Source: Protonemura montana (lineage: Eukaryota; Arthropoda; Insecta; Plecoptera; Nemouridae). From it: DNA of 64,000 bases. The notes beneath the pieces were generated by a model. The model was given only the letters and a program-made list of their open reading frames with translations. It was not told where the DNA came from and did no database searches. The stretch spans positions 2,108,001 to 2,172,000 of the forward strand of contig OX387605.1 of NCBI GenBank assembly GCA_947568835.1, written 5' to 3'. The number at the start of each line of letters is the position of its first letter. Position 1 is the first letter of the stretch. Both the position numbers and the translations under genes were made by a program. Of this stretch, positions 33,257 to 47,200 are shown one piece after another.

Positions 33257-36200
33257 TTAGTAATTAGTCACTTCCTGCAGCATCTTCAGCCCGGCCAGAG
33301 GGTTGTCATAGGGAACCTGCGGACAGAAACATGGGTTGGCAAGACTTGTTGGGTTTAACGACGCATTGTTTTCACGACGGTCCATGTGGCACATGAGCAC
33401 GTGTTGAATCTAATCTAGCCTAAGAGGTAGCAATGAAAACCCGGTGCCGGCACGTAGCCTACTCCTGTTGAAGACAAAGGGGACCACTGGCTTAACGTCC
33501 CTTCCGAAGGACGGAACAACGCGAACAACAGGATTCCTCCACAAATCCATGCTGTCGAGAGGTTGATAAGCAAGGCGAGTGAAGTTGCTGTACTAACTTT
33601 CATCCCTCCAACTTCTCTCCCGAACAGAACTGGTCATGTGTATGGTGGTCACCCATCCAATACCTGACTCAGCGCAGTGTTGCTTAACTTTCATCCCTCC
33701 AACCTCTCTCCCGAACAGAAAATCGGATTCATCTGTTGTCAAAACGAATGGCGTTTTTGTATATGTTGTAGAATAGTTATCTTCGGGTCACTTTAGCCCG
33801 AGGAATGCCTCATTGTTTCAATCGGGCGGTGTCATTGCGCATGCCTTGCGAGTTCAGACGCCATTTGAAAGATGTCGCGTTGATCGCCGGTCACTCAAAA
33901 CAACTTGGGGAAGAAATCAAGTGTGCTCATCGCAAGAACGGACAAGTGCATGCGATGCACACCTGGATCTAATTACAACGACGCCACCTGGAAACTGCTT
34001 CGAAAGAGTGGTCCACCTTGAGGTAGTTGATCTAGAGCATGTTTCCTTTCTACCCGTGGTCTGAGACGGGACCTTGGTTCGTTTCCCGGAGAGGCTGACC
34101 GCGTGATTGCAAAGCTTGTCAATCTGACAGACAAGTGACGGTGCTGTCAATCAGCTTGAAACATACAAGAGAATGTATCTACCGTGCGGTGGTCAACGTC
34201 CCCAGGAGAATACGCGGTTGAAATAACTTATTACAAAGGCGGACCCAACGATTCGTTTGGTAAACTCATTCATGGAATCCCTGCTACCCATCAAAGAGGT
34301 GTCCTATGGAGTCTCTTGCACCAAGCCTGGTAAACGCCCTCCTCACCATGTGTCCGGCGCGCAGGATCCAGTAGACGGCGAAGTTGCCGCTGGTCTTGGT
34401 GTAGCCCTCGATGACGCGGTCCACGGTGAGCGGAGTGCGGGTTGCCCGCTTCCAGGCGGCGGCGCCCGCCCATTTGAGTCGGTTGACCCAGTCCAACGTG
34501 CCTGCAAGTACGCAGGCGTGAGCAGACATGCGGGACTCTCAGCCCTTAGGGTCGGGAGCAGGAATCCAAGTATCCAGAAGAGGAGGGAATGAATGAACTG
34601 TCCCCCCTTCCCCTCTATTTAGATAATATCGGTGCATAACGACGTTTGTTTCTTTGACACCACAGTCCTATGTTAGCAGTGGACACTTCGGGCCATCCAG
34701 GGCAGACCCGATACCCGCGGGTCTAGCGTCTCTCAAGTCCGAAAGTCGCCAGTCTCGTGCGTATAAATTAACAGTCATAAACTGTACGCATGACAGACAT
34801 TCTCTTTACGTCGGTGCACGAGTGACATTTGCAGAACATTAAATACATTACATCGATTGATAATTGCAAGATGCGCGTCGCGCAATGCGCAATTGTCGAT
34901 TTCAATTAAGAAAAAACCGCTGGCGACAAAACGTTCGATTTCGAACTTGGTCCCACGCATGCGCCAGACATGACCATATATGGGGATCATTTTTGTAATT
35001 GTTTTCTTTTGCTATCGCTGCTAATTACGTGTTGATTGTGAGTGAGAGAGAGGGAGAAAGAAATCGTGTGTGCCGCGGCAATTATTTCGCCCATTCAGTC
35101 GCAGTTTTACGCCGCCATTAGCGAGACAAGAAGAATTTATTCTGCACTTTTTCTGCGCTCAGTTTTGTCTTTTGTTGTAGTAACTGCTAATTAATTCTCA
35201 GCCGAGTTGACGTTTGTTTTCCACCGGGCGCACGCCAGGAAAACACGGCTTCCCATGTGCGAGAATGTGACTGGCCGACTGCGCATGTCACCGACTGCAC
35301 TTTGTTTCACAGTAGAAGTCTGAGGTAAACGTCATGTAATCGGTAATTAATTATCCTTGTAATTAATGTACAAATTAGATGTGTGTTTTAACAATAAGGA
35401 AACAGAACACCCCACTTATTGCCCTAACATGAACATTCTCGTGTGAACCTGAAGCAGTTCTCGAGACGAGAACCAGAGTGTTGTGGTAACAGCCCTGCAC
35501 TGAGGCCCGAACGAAATTGATTTCACGAAAAAGTCAGGGTGAATTAGGTCATGACCCGAATATCGGCATCAAATGCCTGTCAAGGGAAGGATGTACCACA
35601 GTTTTCTTGTCAGAGACCATCTTACGCAACTCCTGCAGGTCATAATTAGCCAATAAACCTGCGCACGTTTGCCCCACACCGTATCAGAGCGAAGAGTGTA
35701 CCTCCTTGCAGATGACCAAGAAGCTGCCCACAACGTGCCTTGGCTTGGACGTCGCGACGACTCTGTATTCACATGGGGTTTGTTGGTAACCTACCGGGGG
35801 TATCGACGATCAGGTCCAGTTGTCCTGTAAAGACGACCACCTTCAGGGACGTGGTGTTGAGCAGCTCCTCGACTGTAAGGGAGAAGAAACGCAGCAATTA
35901 GAGGATGGGTTTGTCCGGGCAACTCGCTTTGGCTGGTACTTCTTCGGAACGCAGGATTTCACCACATTGCCTGCACCGTAATCGATGCAAGCTGACAATA
36001 TATTAATATTTATTGATATTTATTGATATTTATTGATATTTATTGATATGCTTAACACTATTCATGACTACAACAATAGGACTTCCGGGAAACGAGGAAC
36101 AAGGCTTTCAACCAATGCGGGATCAGAAGCGAGCCATGTGACAAATTAATTCAATCGCTTCGTTAACTTGCAATTAGCAGCAGTAAAATTACTGCTGTTA

Positions 36201-39200
36201 ATTTACACGTTTGTTGCAAAAATAGGAATAAACTGCTTAGCAAAATCATGTAAAACTTTTATAGAAAAAAAAAAATGGCGCGTGCTTTCACTGCTACTTC
36301 GAGTGAAATCTTGGTTCACAGAGGAAACAAACGCAATCGCGTTTCTGGGCAAAAATCCAGCGTAACAGACAATAATTCGAGCAAACGCGAAAATAAAAAC
36401 AGCGTCGTAATGTGCAGCGTCGCCGCCAGGAGTCAACTACCCTTTAGAGGGACGCGACTTGCAAGTGGCGTCACTGGGTCATGACCCGCGCTGAATAGCG
36501 GCGTGGCATGTGTGTAAACAAGATAGACGCGTGCTAACCAGGCACGCAGAGTTTTTATAACATGCGTACTGGCATCGGTAGTAACTCACGCAACCAACAT
36601 CAGCTGCCCAATCGACTTGAAACATGGAGTTGTCAGGGTTACATGGCTCGGTAGGGAATAAACAATCATCAACTACTGCAGAAAGAATGTGGTGATCTCG
36701 ATTTGCACAATCAACCCTTTAAAACTATAACCTAACCTAAAAAATGTTTGCTTTTCTTTAAATTGTTTGGTACTTTATGGTGCTAAAGATCTCTCAAACT
36801 CTGCAATGCACGAAAAGCTACGCAGGACTTTCTTTACGCAAGGAATATATCAGGTGCAACATTGACAATTCCTCCTGAACACATTGCTACCAAATTGTAG
36901 CTTCATTTCCCGCCCATCCGTTCGTAAAGCAGGATGATAAGGAGGACTTAGGGAATGTTTGACCACGTCAGAACACTCTCGAGGGCTGCTCACCGATGTC
37001 CGTGGCCGGCACCATAAAGTCTTCGTAGAGCGCGCCGAAGACGTCGCCTCCCTGCGAGTCAAAGATGACATCCGACGGGATGGTGTCCCCCAGGACCTCG
37101 CGCACCGGTCCGTTCATCGTGTCCTCCAGAGACAGCGCACGCGCCGCACGCGGATGTTTGATCATGTACTTGTACAGGAACTCTGCGAGTCAAACACAAA
37201 GCATGGCCGGTCAGTCCCCAACTTCGTCTGTAGGGTCCAGGGGGAAGATTCAGACCGGAAACCCACCTCTCGGGGTCATCGTCTTCCTGTCAGCCTCACG
37301 CTGCTCCTCTTCCTGCAGCCCCCAGTTGACCTTGTAGAGGATGTTGTAGAAGTCGATGTTCCTGGTGACAGACAGGATCACGTTCTCGGTTGATCCCCAG
37401 AGGTCGGTGGCGAGCTCGAAGTTGCCGGCCTCCAGCGCGGTCTTGCAGCTTTCTGCTGAGGTGCGGATCCTCTCGAAGCCCTCCTGGTCGACCATGCCCT
37501 GGGAAGCGCAAGCCATTGGTCGAGTGAGGGCATTGGTACTTTGCTATGTGGTAACCACCCGGCCCATGGAAGGTAATCAAGCAATCCTGACGCTCGGGAT
37601 ATCGCTTGCAAACACCAATCGCAGCTCAATAGCCGAGGGAACATGTCTGCAAAGTCTTAATGGAATGAGTGCTGAACAGCCAAGAGTTCAATCGTTTCCT
37701 GAGTTGGAACTCATTTGGAAAATTTGTGAGATATTTTATCTTAAATCTCGGCAAAACGATTGCATTATCTTAACGATTCATCTGAGATTTAAAAAAAAAT
37801 CCCCGTTCTGTCTTGTGATTTTGGTAAACTGAAAAGATGAGGTTCTATAAAAAACCGGTAACGTTTCCCTCATATAAGAGCATAACTTAGATCTGGCAAC
37901 GTTTAAAATTACTTGAATAATAGCAAATTTTTGACAACAAAAGAAAAAAATGTATGCAGTCCCATTTTTTTCATCTATTATTTTTGTTCAATTTTTGTCG
38001 AACCCACACTTCTTAATAATTTAATTTCCACTGCTTTTGTGAATCTCTCTGCTTTGCTTCCCATTGTTCACTTCACGGCTCCGAATGTTTAAAACAGAAT
38101 AAAGTGTCATTCTTAAAATCGCCCAGCGCGACTCACGGTTTGCAGCAAGAACGGCGCCCATGTGAGCACAGAGTCGATGGGCGACGTCCAGGGATCGCCG
38201 AGGGCGACTCCTTGTAGCGGTGCAGCGGAGTTGCCGGCTTGGATGGCCTGAGGGTACCACAAGAAGGAAAGCTCGGTGCACAGCTTTAGGGGGGAGCGTT
38301 CAGAGGGGGTTGTTTGGGTCATGACTGAAGGACAACAGGGTCAACAGTTTGATAAGGCTTGGTCTCGATTCCATGCCGAAGCTTTGCTCAAACTTTGTGC
38401 ATTGCTTACGCTAGGAATTAGCTCCAATCTTGCCAGAATAGCTATCAAAAGACGTTCAAACAAGACATTACTGCAACAAGGAGCTGAAAAGTTCAAATGT
38501 CTATACGAGTTTCTTGGAGATATATTAAAATCTGAGACGAAACATATTTCGGATTTAGGCGTTGATACGATTGAGCCACTTGGGCTATAATCCCCTCGGC
38601 GCGGGTTCGGTACCCGGGTGATGTATACCTTGTTCAGCTCGAGCGCGAATTCGGGCGCCATCTTGCCTCCGTAAGACTCGCAGAAGATGTAGAGCGGGGT
38701 GTCGAGGTACTCGGGGTGCTGCTGGTAGAAGCCCGCGGTGAAAGTCACCAGATCGGTGGCGACCTCCAGGTTCGTGGTGGTCAACGAGTTCTGGTTCTCG
38801 ACGTAGCTCCAGCCGGTGCCGACCGGGTTGTCGATAAACAGCACGTTCACGTGGTTCACCTGCGACAGGAGGAACGGTTTGTTGCTTGCAGGACTCATAC
38901 GGTACGGGACGGGACCTGGTCTCCAGCTAAAATCCCTTCCTGCACTGACCAGAGCTAGAAAATCTCAATGACTGCTCGAAAGACGGTCGGTAATTTGATC
39001 TTATGATGAAATTGATTATTAATTTATTGATTTATTGTGTTTAAAAACGCACTGATTTGACAACGGCTATACTGGCGTCGGTGAATGACTGGGTGATGAT
39101 GATGAACATAATCTAGCCTAGAAGGTAGAGAGGAAAACCTGGTGCCAGCACGTATCCCTTCTCCTGTCGAAGAGCACCAAGTGGGCTACCGGTTTAACGT

Positions 39201-42082
39201 CCCTTCCAAAGGACGGTACAAGCTTGTTTTGTTATTAACGGTGTGACCCTCTCAAGAAGATGCCCATCAACTTCTGTTCTTATAATGAACAAAGTAGACT
39301 GCATTCACTCTAAACGGTGGTCAAGTGTCTTAAGATATTTTAAATTGCTTGGTGGTAAGTTAAGACTGTACGATGGAAGAGATCTCGGTATCACGACTCA
39401 AGACATGGGTATCGAGACTCATTACCTCGTGATCGTTTTGCGATTGCCATGGATGCTTGGGCTCGCTAACAACTGAGTTTTTAACCTCAACTCGCCGCTG
39501 TGGGCTTTTCAGTTGGTAACTCTTTGGAAGGGCTTAGCTACTCTGCGGTATGCCGCAAAACAGAGGTGACCGAGCCACAGAAACGATTTTCTTGACAAAA
39601 TCAAACTTTCTAATAAAAATGCGAGCTTTTCGAAAATAAATGAATTAAGTTAGAACGTTGACGCGTGGAAATTACACATTCCTGACTGTAATTACTCGCT
39701 GTGCGCTCGAGACTATGAGAAAATGTGCCAGAAAAGATTGAAATAGTTTAAGAAATGCATGCAATCTGCTGCAACGTGCAATTTCTCATGTATGCATTTA
39801 TATGTTATTACGGTTTCAGATTTGAATTACACACATTTAAAACGACCGAGCATTAATTGAATGTATTTCATACATAATGGAGTGAAATCATGCGGCACTT
39901 GTGTCCAAAACTCCGACAGGAAATACCGTTTCAAGAAATTTAACTAAATAGTGGTGTAAGATTGAATTGTTATTTAAATTTTCCAACCGTGTTTTTTTGC
40001 CAGGCACGTCTTTGCAATGGTAATTTACATGCCCAGTGTTTGCAGCGTCTTTTATCGGCGCATTTTTCTTGGAAAACAATTTGAACGGCAGAGTCCGATA
40101 TTTCGCCATCTACCACCGAAGACAAAGTGAAAGAGAAATAATGATTTTATATTCAGGTCGTAAACCTCAATCGCATTTTTCCTGTGTGCCCCACGAGGAC
40201 TTGCATCAAGCAACGGTAGAAGACGCAGTGAATGCACTTCTTATCGCCCCACCTCGTCTTCTAATCCAACTACAACGTCCTTGATAGCGCTATCAATCAA
40301 TACCACGCTAGCCTCTGAGCATCATGGCGAAACCGCCAGCAAAAACGGTAATCAGCCACAAGAAGACATTGGAGAGAAGTTTCCACGGCCTCTTTTCTAA
40401 ATGCCACTGCCACCTTGCCTAATAAAAGAACTCGTTTAAAAAATGGAAGAAAATTCAACATATTTTCAAACTATTTTGCCACGAATTGAGGAGAAAACCC
40501 GTACTTTACTCAAAAACTTCCTCGGTTTATATTGCAAGACTTCGATATTAAGCTTCAATTTGTTAGGTTGTTTCTAAAGAAAGGCGTTCATTTACCCAGA
40601 ACTGATCAAGTATTTGTTCACGTGTTTTTACCAGAGTCACATGGCCCGTTGTCAAAAACAGTGCGTCGTTAAACCCTACTAATCAGTCACTGATCGTTCA
40701 TTACCCACGAGTTTTCCCTGACGACGTTGTCCAGGTCGACGATGCCGAACTCCTCGAAGTTGCCGTACATGGAGGATGCACCGGGGCCGCCCTGCAGCCA
40801 GATGACGAGGGGGCGAGTCAGGGGGTCGGCGACATTGGCGTTGGTGTTGTAAAGCCAGTAGAACATGTGTGCGCCGGGGCGAACCTCCACATAGTTCCAG
40901 TCCTGGTCGCCGGGACCCACACCGGGCTTGCCTGTAGGGGTGAGGGCGATTCACAAGCTTAGTTCCACGTATTCCTTAGCATCGAGGCGAGGGGTTGAAA
41001 TCTAGACTCAGACCTTAGGCGTCTCAAAATGTAAAATATAGTTCACGAGACAGCTGCCTCTCGAAGCGGATGCTGCAACAGCGAGATAATATCTTATAAA
41101 TCAGCCGCCATTTTGCATTCTTGCAACGAAACAAAAGCCTAGCTTGCAGAGTGCACCATCTAGAAGGCGGTGGCCGGATCTAGGGCAATTGCTTTCATCA
41201 CATTTCACTCTTATCAGACGCGTCGCGAAATATTGCTTTGCAGTGATCCTTTGTTTCCTGTGTCTAAATAAAAGAAATGGGAAACCGAAAATCTCCAGGA
41301 CAAAATATTTCTAGACTTGGCCCCCAGGATAAAATAATGTGCCGTGCTTTGCTATGGCACGGCTTCCTCTGGAGCTATTTTTCCATAAGTGCCGCAGTGG
41401 AAACAAGGGCTTAGAGAGGGCTTTGACACCATATCTTCTCTCACAGGCTAGACTGCAAATGATTGGCCGATAATCGTCGGGGCGTGCTGGCTTCGATCCC
41501 CGGTGCAGGCTCATAGCAAAATGCAGCAGCAAGAAGTGAGAACAATGTTGGAGGAGATAAAGCGAACAAATTGATTAATTAATTGATTGACTCTGCGATC
41601 CTAGAGGATGACTTTGCCAAGCGAGTTGACTCAAGAAGGCGCTGCCTGGTGTCGATCAAATTTCTTCGCCATATTGGAGTGAATTGTTCCACGTAAAGCA
41701 GGCAAAGAAATCTCAGGGGTATCTAATAATATTCTGCAGTGAAAGTAAAAGAATTCACTGTGTTTGTTCGCGTAGAATCCACTCACGCAGTTATGCATCA
41801 CTAATTTTTTAACGATAGATTTTAATCACAAGACAGATAAATTAATAGGGTGTAACAAAAATAGTATTTGCAGCGATTCCTCCGCTCCTAGCCTATAGTG
41901 CGAACGTATTGCACTTATTTAATTGATTTATTTGTAGCGTACACAGCGTAATAGCGCTGGGCGCCGAGCGCGATGCTCATTACCGCACGATGTACCGAGG
42001 TAATTGGTTTAATTATCTAAATACCTGCGACCAGCGAGACTAGGAGCAACACAGCTAGCGACTTCTTCAGGAGTCCCATCAT
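33257..42082 (-). CDS. SCPEP1: SCPEP1-like serine carboxypeptidase (peptidase S10)
   Basis: Secreted or lysosomal serine carboxypeptidase of the retinoid-inducible (SCPEP1) branch; removes C-terminal residues (family knowledge). Nine exons in coding order: 42082-42025, 40931-40705, 38859-38629, 38247-38137, 37498-37267, 37182-36994, 35872-35795, 34501-34347, 33316-33257. Phases match throughout: 446 residues (human about 452). The N-terminus [20 protein letters not shown] is a signal peptide; two adjacent in-frame ATGs (42082, 42079) are possible starts. Landmarks: [13 protein letters not shown] (oxyanion region), [11 protein letters not shown], nucleophile Ser157 in [10 protein letters not shown], Asp369 in [11 protein letters not shown], His426 in RAGHMVPYDNP. 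The triad is complete, so the enzyme should be active. A candidate poly(A) signal (ATTAAA, minus strand) is at 33145-33140. 5S-SINE pieces lie 34 bp from the exon 9 acceptor and 26 bp from the exon 2 donor. Confidence 0.95.
33350..33722 (-). mobile_element. 5S-derived SINE in SCPEP1 intron 8
   Basis: On the minus strand: a 5S-like block (GTTAAGCAACACTGCGCTGA ... TTGGATGGGTGACC), the linker, part of a second head, the body with CCTTCGGAAGGGACGTTAAG, and the tail AATGCGTCGTTAAACCC. It has the same orientation as the host gene, with its tail 34 bases upstream of the exon 9 acceptor. The head array is shorter than in the copies at 28252 and 51087. Confidence 0.85.
36001..36050. repeat. (TATTGATATT)n microsatellite
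   Basis: About five copies of a 10-base unit TATTGATATT in intron 6 of the carboxypeptidase gene. Confidence 0.9.
39080..39226 (-). repeat. Truncated 5S-SINE body
   Basis: On the minus strand it carries the body motif CCTTTGGAAGGGACGTTAAA, then GTGCTGGCACCAGGTTTTCC and CTAGGCTAGATT. Both the 5S head and the 3' tail are missing. It lies in SCPEP1 intron 2, upstream of exon 3. Confidence 0.7.
40636..40679 (+). repeat. 5S-SINE 3' tail fragment
   Basis: Only the last 40 bases of the SINE are present (GTTGTCAAAAACAGTGCGTC then GTTAAACCCTA). It ends 26 bases from the SCPEP1 exon 2 donor at 40704. Confidence 0.7.
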
Positions 42083-44241
42083 TGACACTGAACGCCTCCA
42101 CCTGGCATCGCTTCTTAATAAACGCAATCGAATCTTATCTCTTGCCGGACGACCAAAGTCACCGAGCGATATTGTAGATTATAGAAGCACGTTTCGAAGC
42201 GATTTCAAACTCATTAACTTTTATTGGTACAACAATGTCAAAAGCTGGTGGCTTTTAGAGTCTGTGTATTGGTGTGTGATGGTTTGACTGTACCCTTGTT
42301 CTTAAAGGCCTGTGAGATCCCATATGTCAAACACCGAACATTTCGGCCGGCAAGTTCCTAAATTCGCCAGCAATTAAAGAAGGGTCGCCGTCGTGGCAAA
42401 TATGGGAGGTGCTACACCGTCCGGTGTTGAGGCGTTTCACAGCCTTGGCACCGACGGAGTTCTTGCAATGGGACTTGTTTGGCAAGAACCTATGGTTACA
42501 CATGCACCGCGACCTTTCTAGCGGCATTTTACACATGTAACGGTGCGGACATAGCTGACATTTTATTAGGTGTCCTCCGTGGTGGGCGCTGTAAATTACA
42601 GACGAGGCTCGAAGCGAGAGATAGCACCCAATCTTGATCATCTCCTAGCTGATACGGCGCCCAGATCATGTCAATGATAAAACTTAGATAGCGCTAGACC
42701 AAAAAACAATGCGTTTTTTCTTACTGTTCCGCTCCAGAGCGTGGCTATTAAAACAGAGCCAGGTCGTCTTGAAAGAATCGTATCAGAAATCAGATGTTTT
42801 ACATCGAGTTAAACCTGTTAGTTGCCTGTTCTGTACACTCAATGAATTTGAACAGAAACAATACAAGGCAGGTACACGGGTACCGAGAGTGTACTATCAG
42901 TTGTTTTGTTGTAAACACAACCAACAGATAGATTCAAGAAGACAAAACTACATTGGCAGACTTTGCGATCTAACGGGCATTAATTCCGTTCAAATGTCAA
43001 CTCCATTTTGTACTCGTTTACGTGAAATTGATGATTACTTAATTCTCTCTTTGCCGATTGCGTTTACATCACTTCACTTACACAATGAGTCGATCAATCA
43101 CACAAATTGTCATTCTTATTTCATGCATTTGGTAAAAATGTCAACGTGACGTGAGGTAATCATAATTGATTGCCTATAGATTGAGATATGTACATCTGTG
43201 ACAATCTTGTGCTGGCTCGCGCATGCCCGATATGACTCGAGACGGTCTCTTCCAGACTGCAGCTCGATATAGGAAAACACGGGTGCAATTAAATCACTGC
43301 ACTTGATTTGTGTTGCCGGGCATGACGCACAAATCATGTACCTGACGACGATAATGCAGCATCATGCGCCGTTGCTCTTAAAACAAAGGGATGCTCGAGT
43401 AGATAAGCAATTAAACTGACAGGTTTACACGCTTTACACATAAGACAACCGTAGATTCCATGGTCTTCATCAACATAGCTTCACTCCAATGGGCCAATTA
43501 AATAACTCGGCGAATTCTCAAAGCCGTTTCTCCATCGGAGCCGACCCACGGACCAACCGCGGGGCAATGTTCCCGACCCGCGCAATCATAAACGTGTTCT
43601 GACACGACCTGCGCAACAACGGTGCCCGGGGCACGCGCACGCGCGCGCGCGCAGGAACGCAGCACCGAAACCAAGACGAGGAAATGCTGCATGAGGAGTT
43701 TTTCAAATGTAAAGTTCACTGAAACCAGTTTGTGGGCAATTATCGGTACCAAAGGTATTTTCAACAATTGGCATAACTCATGCAGGCCCGATTCAACTCT
43801 GACCCTCGATCGAAGGGCGTTTTGCAATGCCTTGCAGATGCATGTCTTCGTAGGTACTTGGGACAAGGCACAATTCATGCGATCCGAAACACTTCAAATT
43901 GGACTTCTCTGGAGGTTTCAGCTCAGAAAAGAATCTCATTAACTTCCCCGAGATTCACCATAGAAAACCGAGCTTCGGATTTTGTTAAAACAAATAAATT
44001 TTCGAACACACTCCACGAGTTTGTCGCATGAGTGTCGCGACTTTATGCGCCTGATGCCACGGTCTTGAGAACGCTGAGCGAGTCTTGCTACCAGTGGTCG
44101 GCACCGACCACGAAGAAGACGACGACTACGACGGCTGCGTCGGTGGAAAGGCGGCGACCTAGTCAATAAAAGCAACGCGAAGACGGCGATGCCCTCAAGT
44201 CTGTTGCTGACTTCAGCCGACGCACCTGGATTAATCCGACA
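42083..44241. other. Divergent intergenic region, SCPEP1 / fatty acyl-CoA reductase
   Basis: About 2.2 kb separates the two start codons, which face away from each other, so both promoters must lie here or the region is bidirectional. No TATA box could be assigned. A 146-codon frame at 42709-43149 has an ATG but no recognisable domain. A short alternating purine-pyrimidine (GCGCGC) run is at about 43630-43650. The stretch 44040-44241 is GC-rich and probably contains the 5' UTR of the reductase. Confidence 0.45.
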
Positions 44242-47200
44242 ATGACGGTAAGTGCTTCGTCTTAGAGTGTATCGTGAGCAGGGACGAGGTCTTGAGACCT
44301 TTCCTTAGAATCTTGGAGTCAACATCTGATTGGACCAATTTATTGAACGCCATTTCAGAGTGGAATGTGTAGGTACACATATGGGTCGCGTTTCGAGCCA
44401 AACTGGAGCTACTGAGTTAGTAAATTGTTAGTATTGTTTGTGTGTGAGTTAGTATTGGGTCCATTCAGTAATTTCTCGCAGTTATTGGATTTTCGTTCCG
44501 TCATTGACACAAGCTACTGGAGCAACTGGAGTTATTTTTCCCAGTAGTCGCATGACAGATATTCGTATGCGAAAAGTAGAGAGCGTTTGCGCTAAACGAG
44601 GCTTAAGTTTGAAGATTTTAGTTACTTGTGAAGAAGATGATTGTTAATAACGACCGTTAAAAAACGCCGGGAAATTTAGTTGTCCTTTACTTAGCAATCA
44701 AAACCCATTTGAAATAGTTTTTGTTAAAACTAGTGCTAAGTTTACATCAAGTAGACATGAGTCTAAAAACCATCATAAAGATTGTTAATGTAATGACTCT
44801 TAATGTGTTAATTTGTTTCAAATTCATTGATTGCGACATTGAAATCCAGTTTATCCCCAACGATCGATCTGCAGCGAATGCTAAGATGTGCAATGGATAG
44901 CAATACCAGAAATGTTTACAGAGTTACAGAGAGTTTAAGTTAGCGATGAAGCGCTAATACTTGTATAATTCGTGGTTCGATTGCCGATTTCACCAAAGTC
45001 GAGCTAAACTTGGTCAGATTAAACAACACTTATTTTCTAACTGCCAATATTTTCTCCTTGTGCTAATATCCGCTTCAAATTTGAACCTAGATCAACCGAA
45101 GTTTAATTTTTAGGCCGCTCGTCGAGTTCAAAGAAAAAAGTCCCAGAAAAAAACCGTATCGTATTTCTTTAACACAAAATATTACATTAACTCTGCGCTA
45201 AAAACTGTAGTTTTCTAGTTTTACGTTTGTTGCCTTCATTTTCGTGTTTACAAAATGTCATTGATTCATTGATTCATTGATTCAATATCAAATCTTGGGT
45301 CTAAACTGAGTTTAAACTAAGTTTAGCCTGATTTTGCTTAAGTCTACCCTAAGTCAAAATATTTGATCTAAACACTCAAAAGTTTTAGTCAATTGCAGAC
45401 AAAATTAAAATCATCTGTCAACTGCCAGTCACTGAATGTCACGTGTGTTTTACTTGTTATTTTAAAATATAAGCACAGAATTACATGCGTTGGAACCGAG
45501 GAACCAATGAGTTCCTCACGAACACTGACACTTCACACTGGTAGCAGATATTTGGAGGAAATTAAAACAACGAAATGTCAAAAATAAGGTTTGGGCTGTC
45601 GTGCGTATAGGTTTGCTATGACGATTTCTTTCGGCAACAATTGTTCTTTGAGGGCAAAATCCAAGGCAAGAGATCATAAATACCAACAATGAGTCTGAAA
45701 GGACAATGAACAATGGCATTGAGGACAAGAAAACAATTAATTTTTTGGCAGAATGACTGTTTTTTACACTGAGACAAGATTCGATTTCTTAAGATTCATA
45801 AATTGCTGACAATAAAATTTATTTAAAATAGTTCCATATTCCTGTATTGCAATACCCATAGAGCCACGTGCACGATGCTTCGTCGTGTTCGTCATCAGCA
45901 TTTTTTACCGATAATAAAAGTAGATTCACTCAAACCATTCAAGAATGAAATAATCTTATGTCATAAAGTCATTGCTCTGACCATCAACCCTCTAGTAGGA
46001 CCCAAATATCAGCAAAGTGGGTCTCTATGTACTAGACTGTCAAAATCAAACGCAACACAGTCTTTTGTTTGTACCGAAGTGGGTAATTTCTTTACGTACG
46101 TGACAATTTAAAAACTGTATTGAAGTAATTATCCAACCCTAACTTAGCCCGCTTTTGTTCAGTTATCAGTTATTAGAGATTCCTTTATTCAGGAATCCAG
46201 GACTTTTACTGCAATCGATTTAGGCTGAGATCGAGCGCATTTCAAATCCATCGACTAGTTAAAGATGCATGTAAACAATGCAAAATGTTTTAATTAGAGT
46301 GCACCAACTGTTTGATGCATTCACACAATTAATTATTAGAATTAACTTTCACAAATAATAACGAGAAGGAGACGTCGTTTACCTGTCTTCGACCTCCCAC
46401 TCGTTGAACTGGGATTGGATAACTTCAACTGAAGAAAACATTGTGTTCTTTGACGCCCACTCCATTGTAACTAAGAGTATTATTGTTCCATGCGCTAGGC
46501 TCACTTACCTGTACATTAGCTAGCCGTGCATTAAACGTATACACTAAATGATGAATTCCTCTGATTAGTTTACCTATGTTAGTAGCGAGAGCTCGATGAG
46601 GTTCGAGCTGAACTGGAGTATGGATACCGATCACCGCCTCCAGCTCGCCGAGCGACTTTGCCCCGTACGGTACATGTTATAGATCACGTACGAAGGCCAC
46701 ATTCGCGTGCACAACCGATTCTTGGGTTTCAAACCGTCATGTCGCTTTTTTAATAACATAAAATAAAGTATTTCGAAAAGCTGAAAATGTGTACGCTAGA
46801 TCGAACCTGTCGAGATCGCGTCGTTTATTTATAAATCCATTGTCGATGACAAATCAGCTGCTTTCGATATTTTGAAATTTTGATAGTTTATAGTACATAA
46901 GAGCAATACGTTTCATTGCCTTGCTCTCGGGCAGATATTAATATGCACTTTACGACGCACGAACCAGTTTTATGAGTAACCTAACCTATGCGTCGAAGTG
47001 GAACAAAAAATTGTGTAGCTTCGCGTAATAATAAGGTTGTTGTAGAAAAAGCGTAAAAATTCCCTTCGCGCTCTTGCAACGTTCTCTGAAAAGTTAGACT
47101 TTTAGTTTACACCAAAGACATTCTTTCACAAGGGGGGGGGGGGGGGGGGGGGGGAGATAGAATCTAGAGAGAGAACATCCTAGAAAATATGCATCAGAGA

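Noticed and set aside
36959-37832. Frames of 144 and 158 codons on the plus strand
   Set aside because: Antisense shadows of GC-rich SCPEP1 exons 5 and 6.
41440-41520. tRNA-like B-box (GGCTTCGATCCCCGG)
   Set aside because: No convincing A-box at the right distance and no cloverleaf; possibly a degenerate SINE remnant.
42709-43149. 146-codon frame in the SCPEP1/reductase intergenic region
   Set aside because: It has an ATG, but no domain, no codon bias and no poly(A) or promoter context was seen. It lies in a probable divergent promoter region. Left open rather than called.
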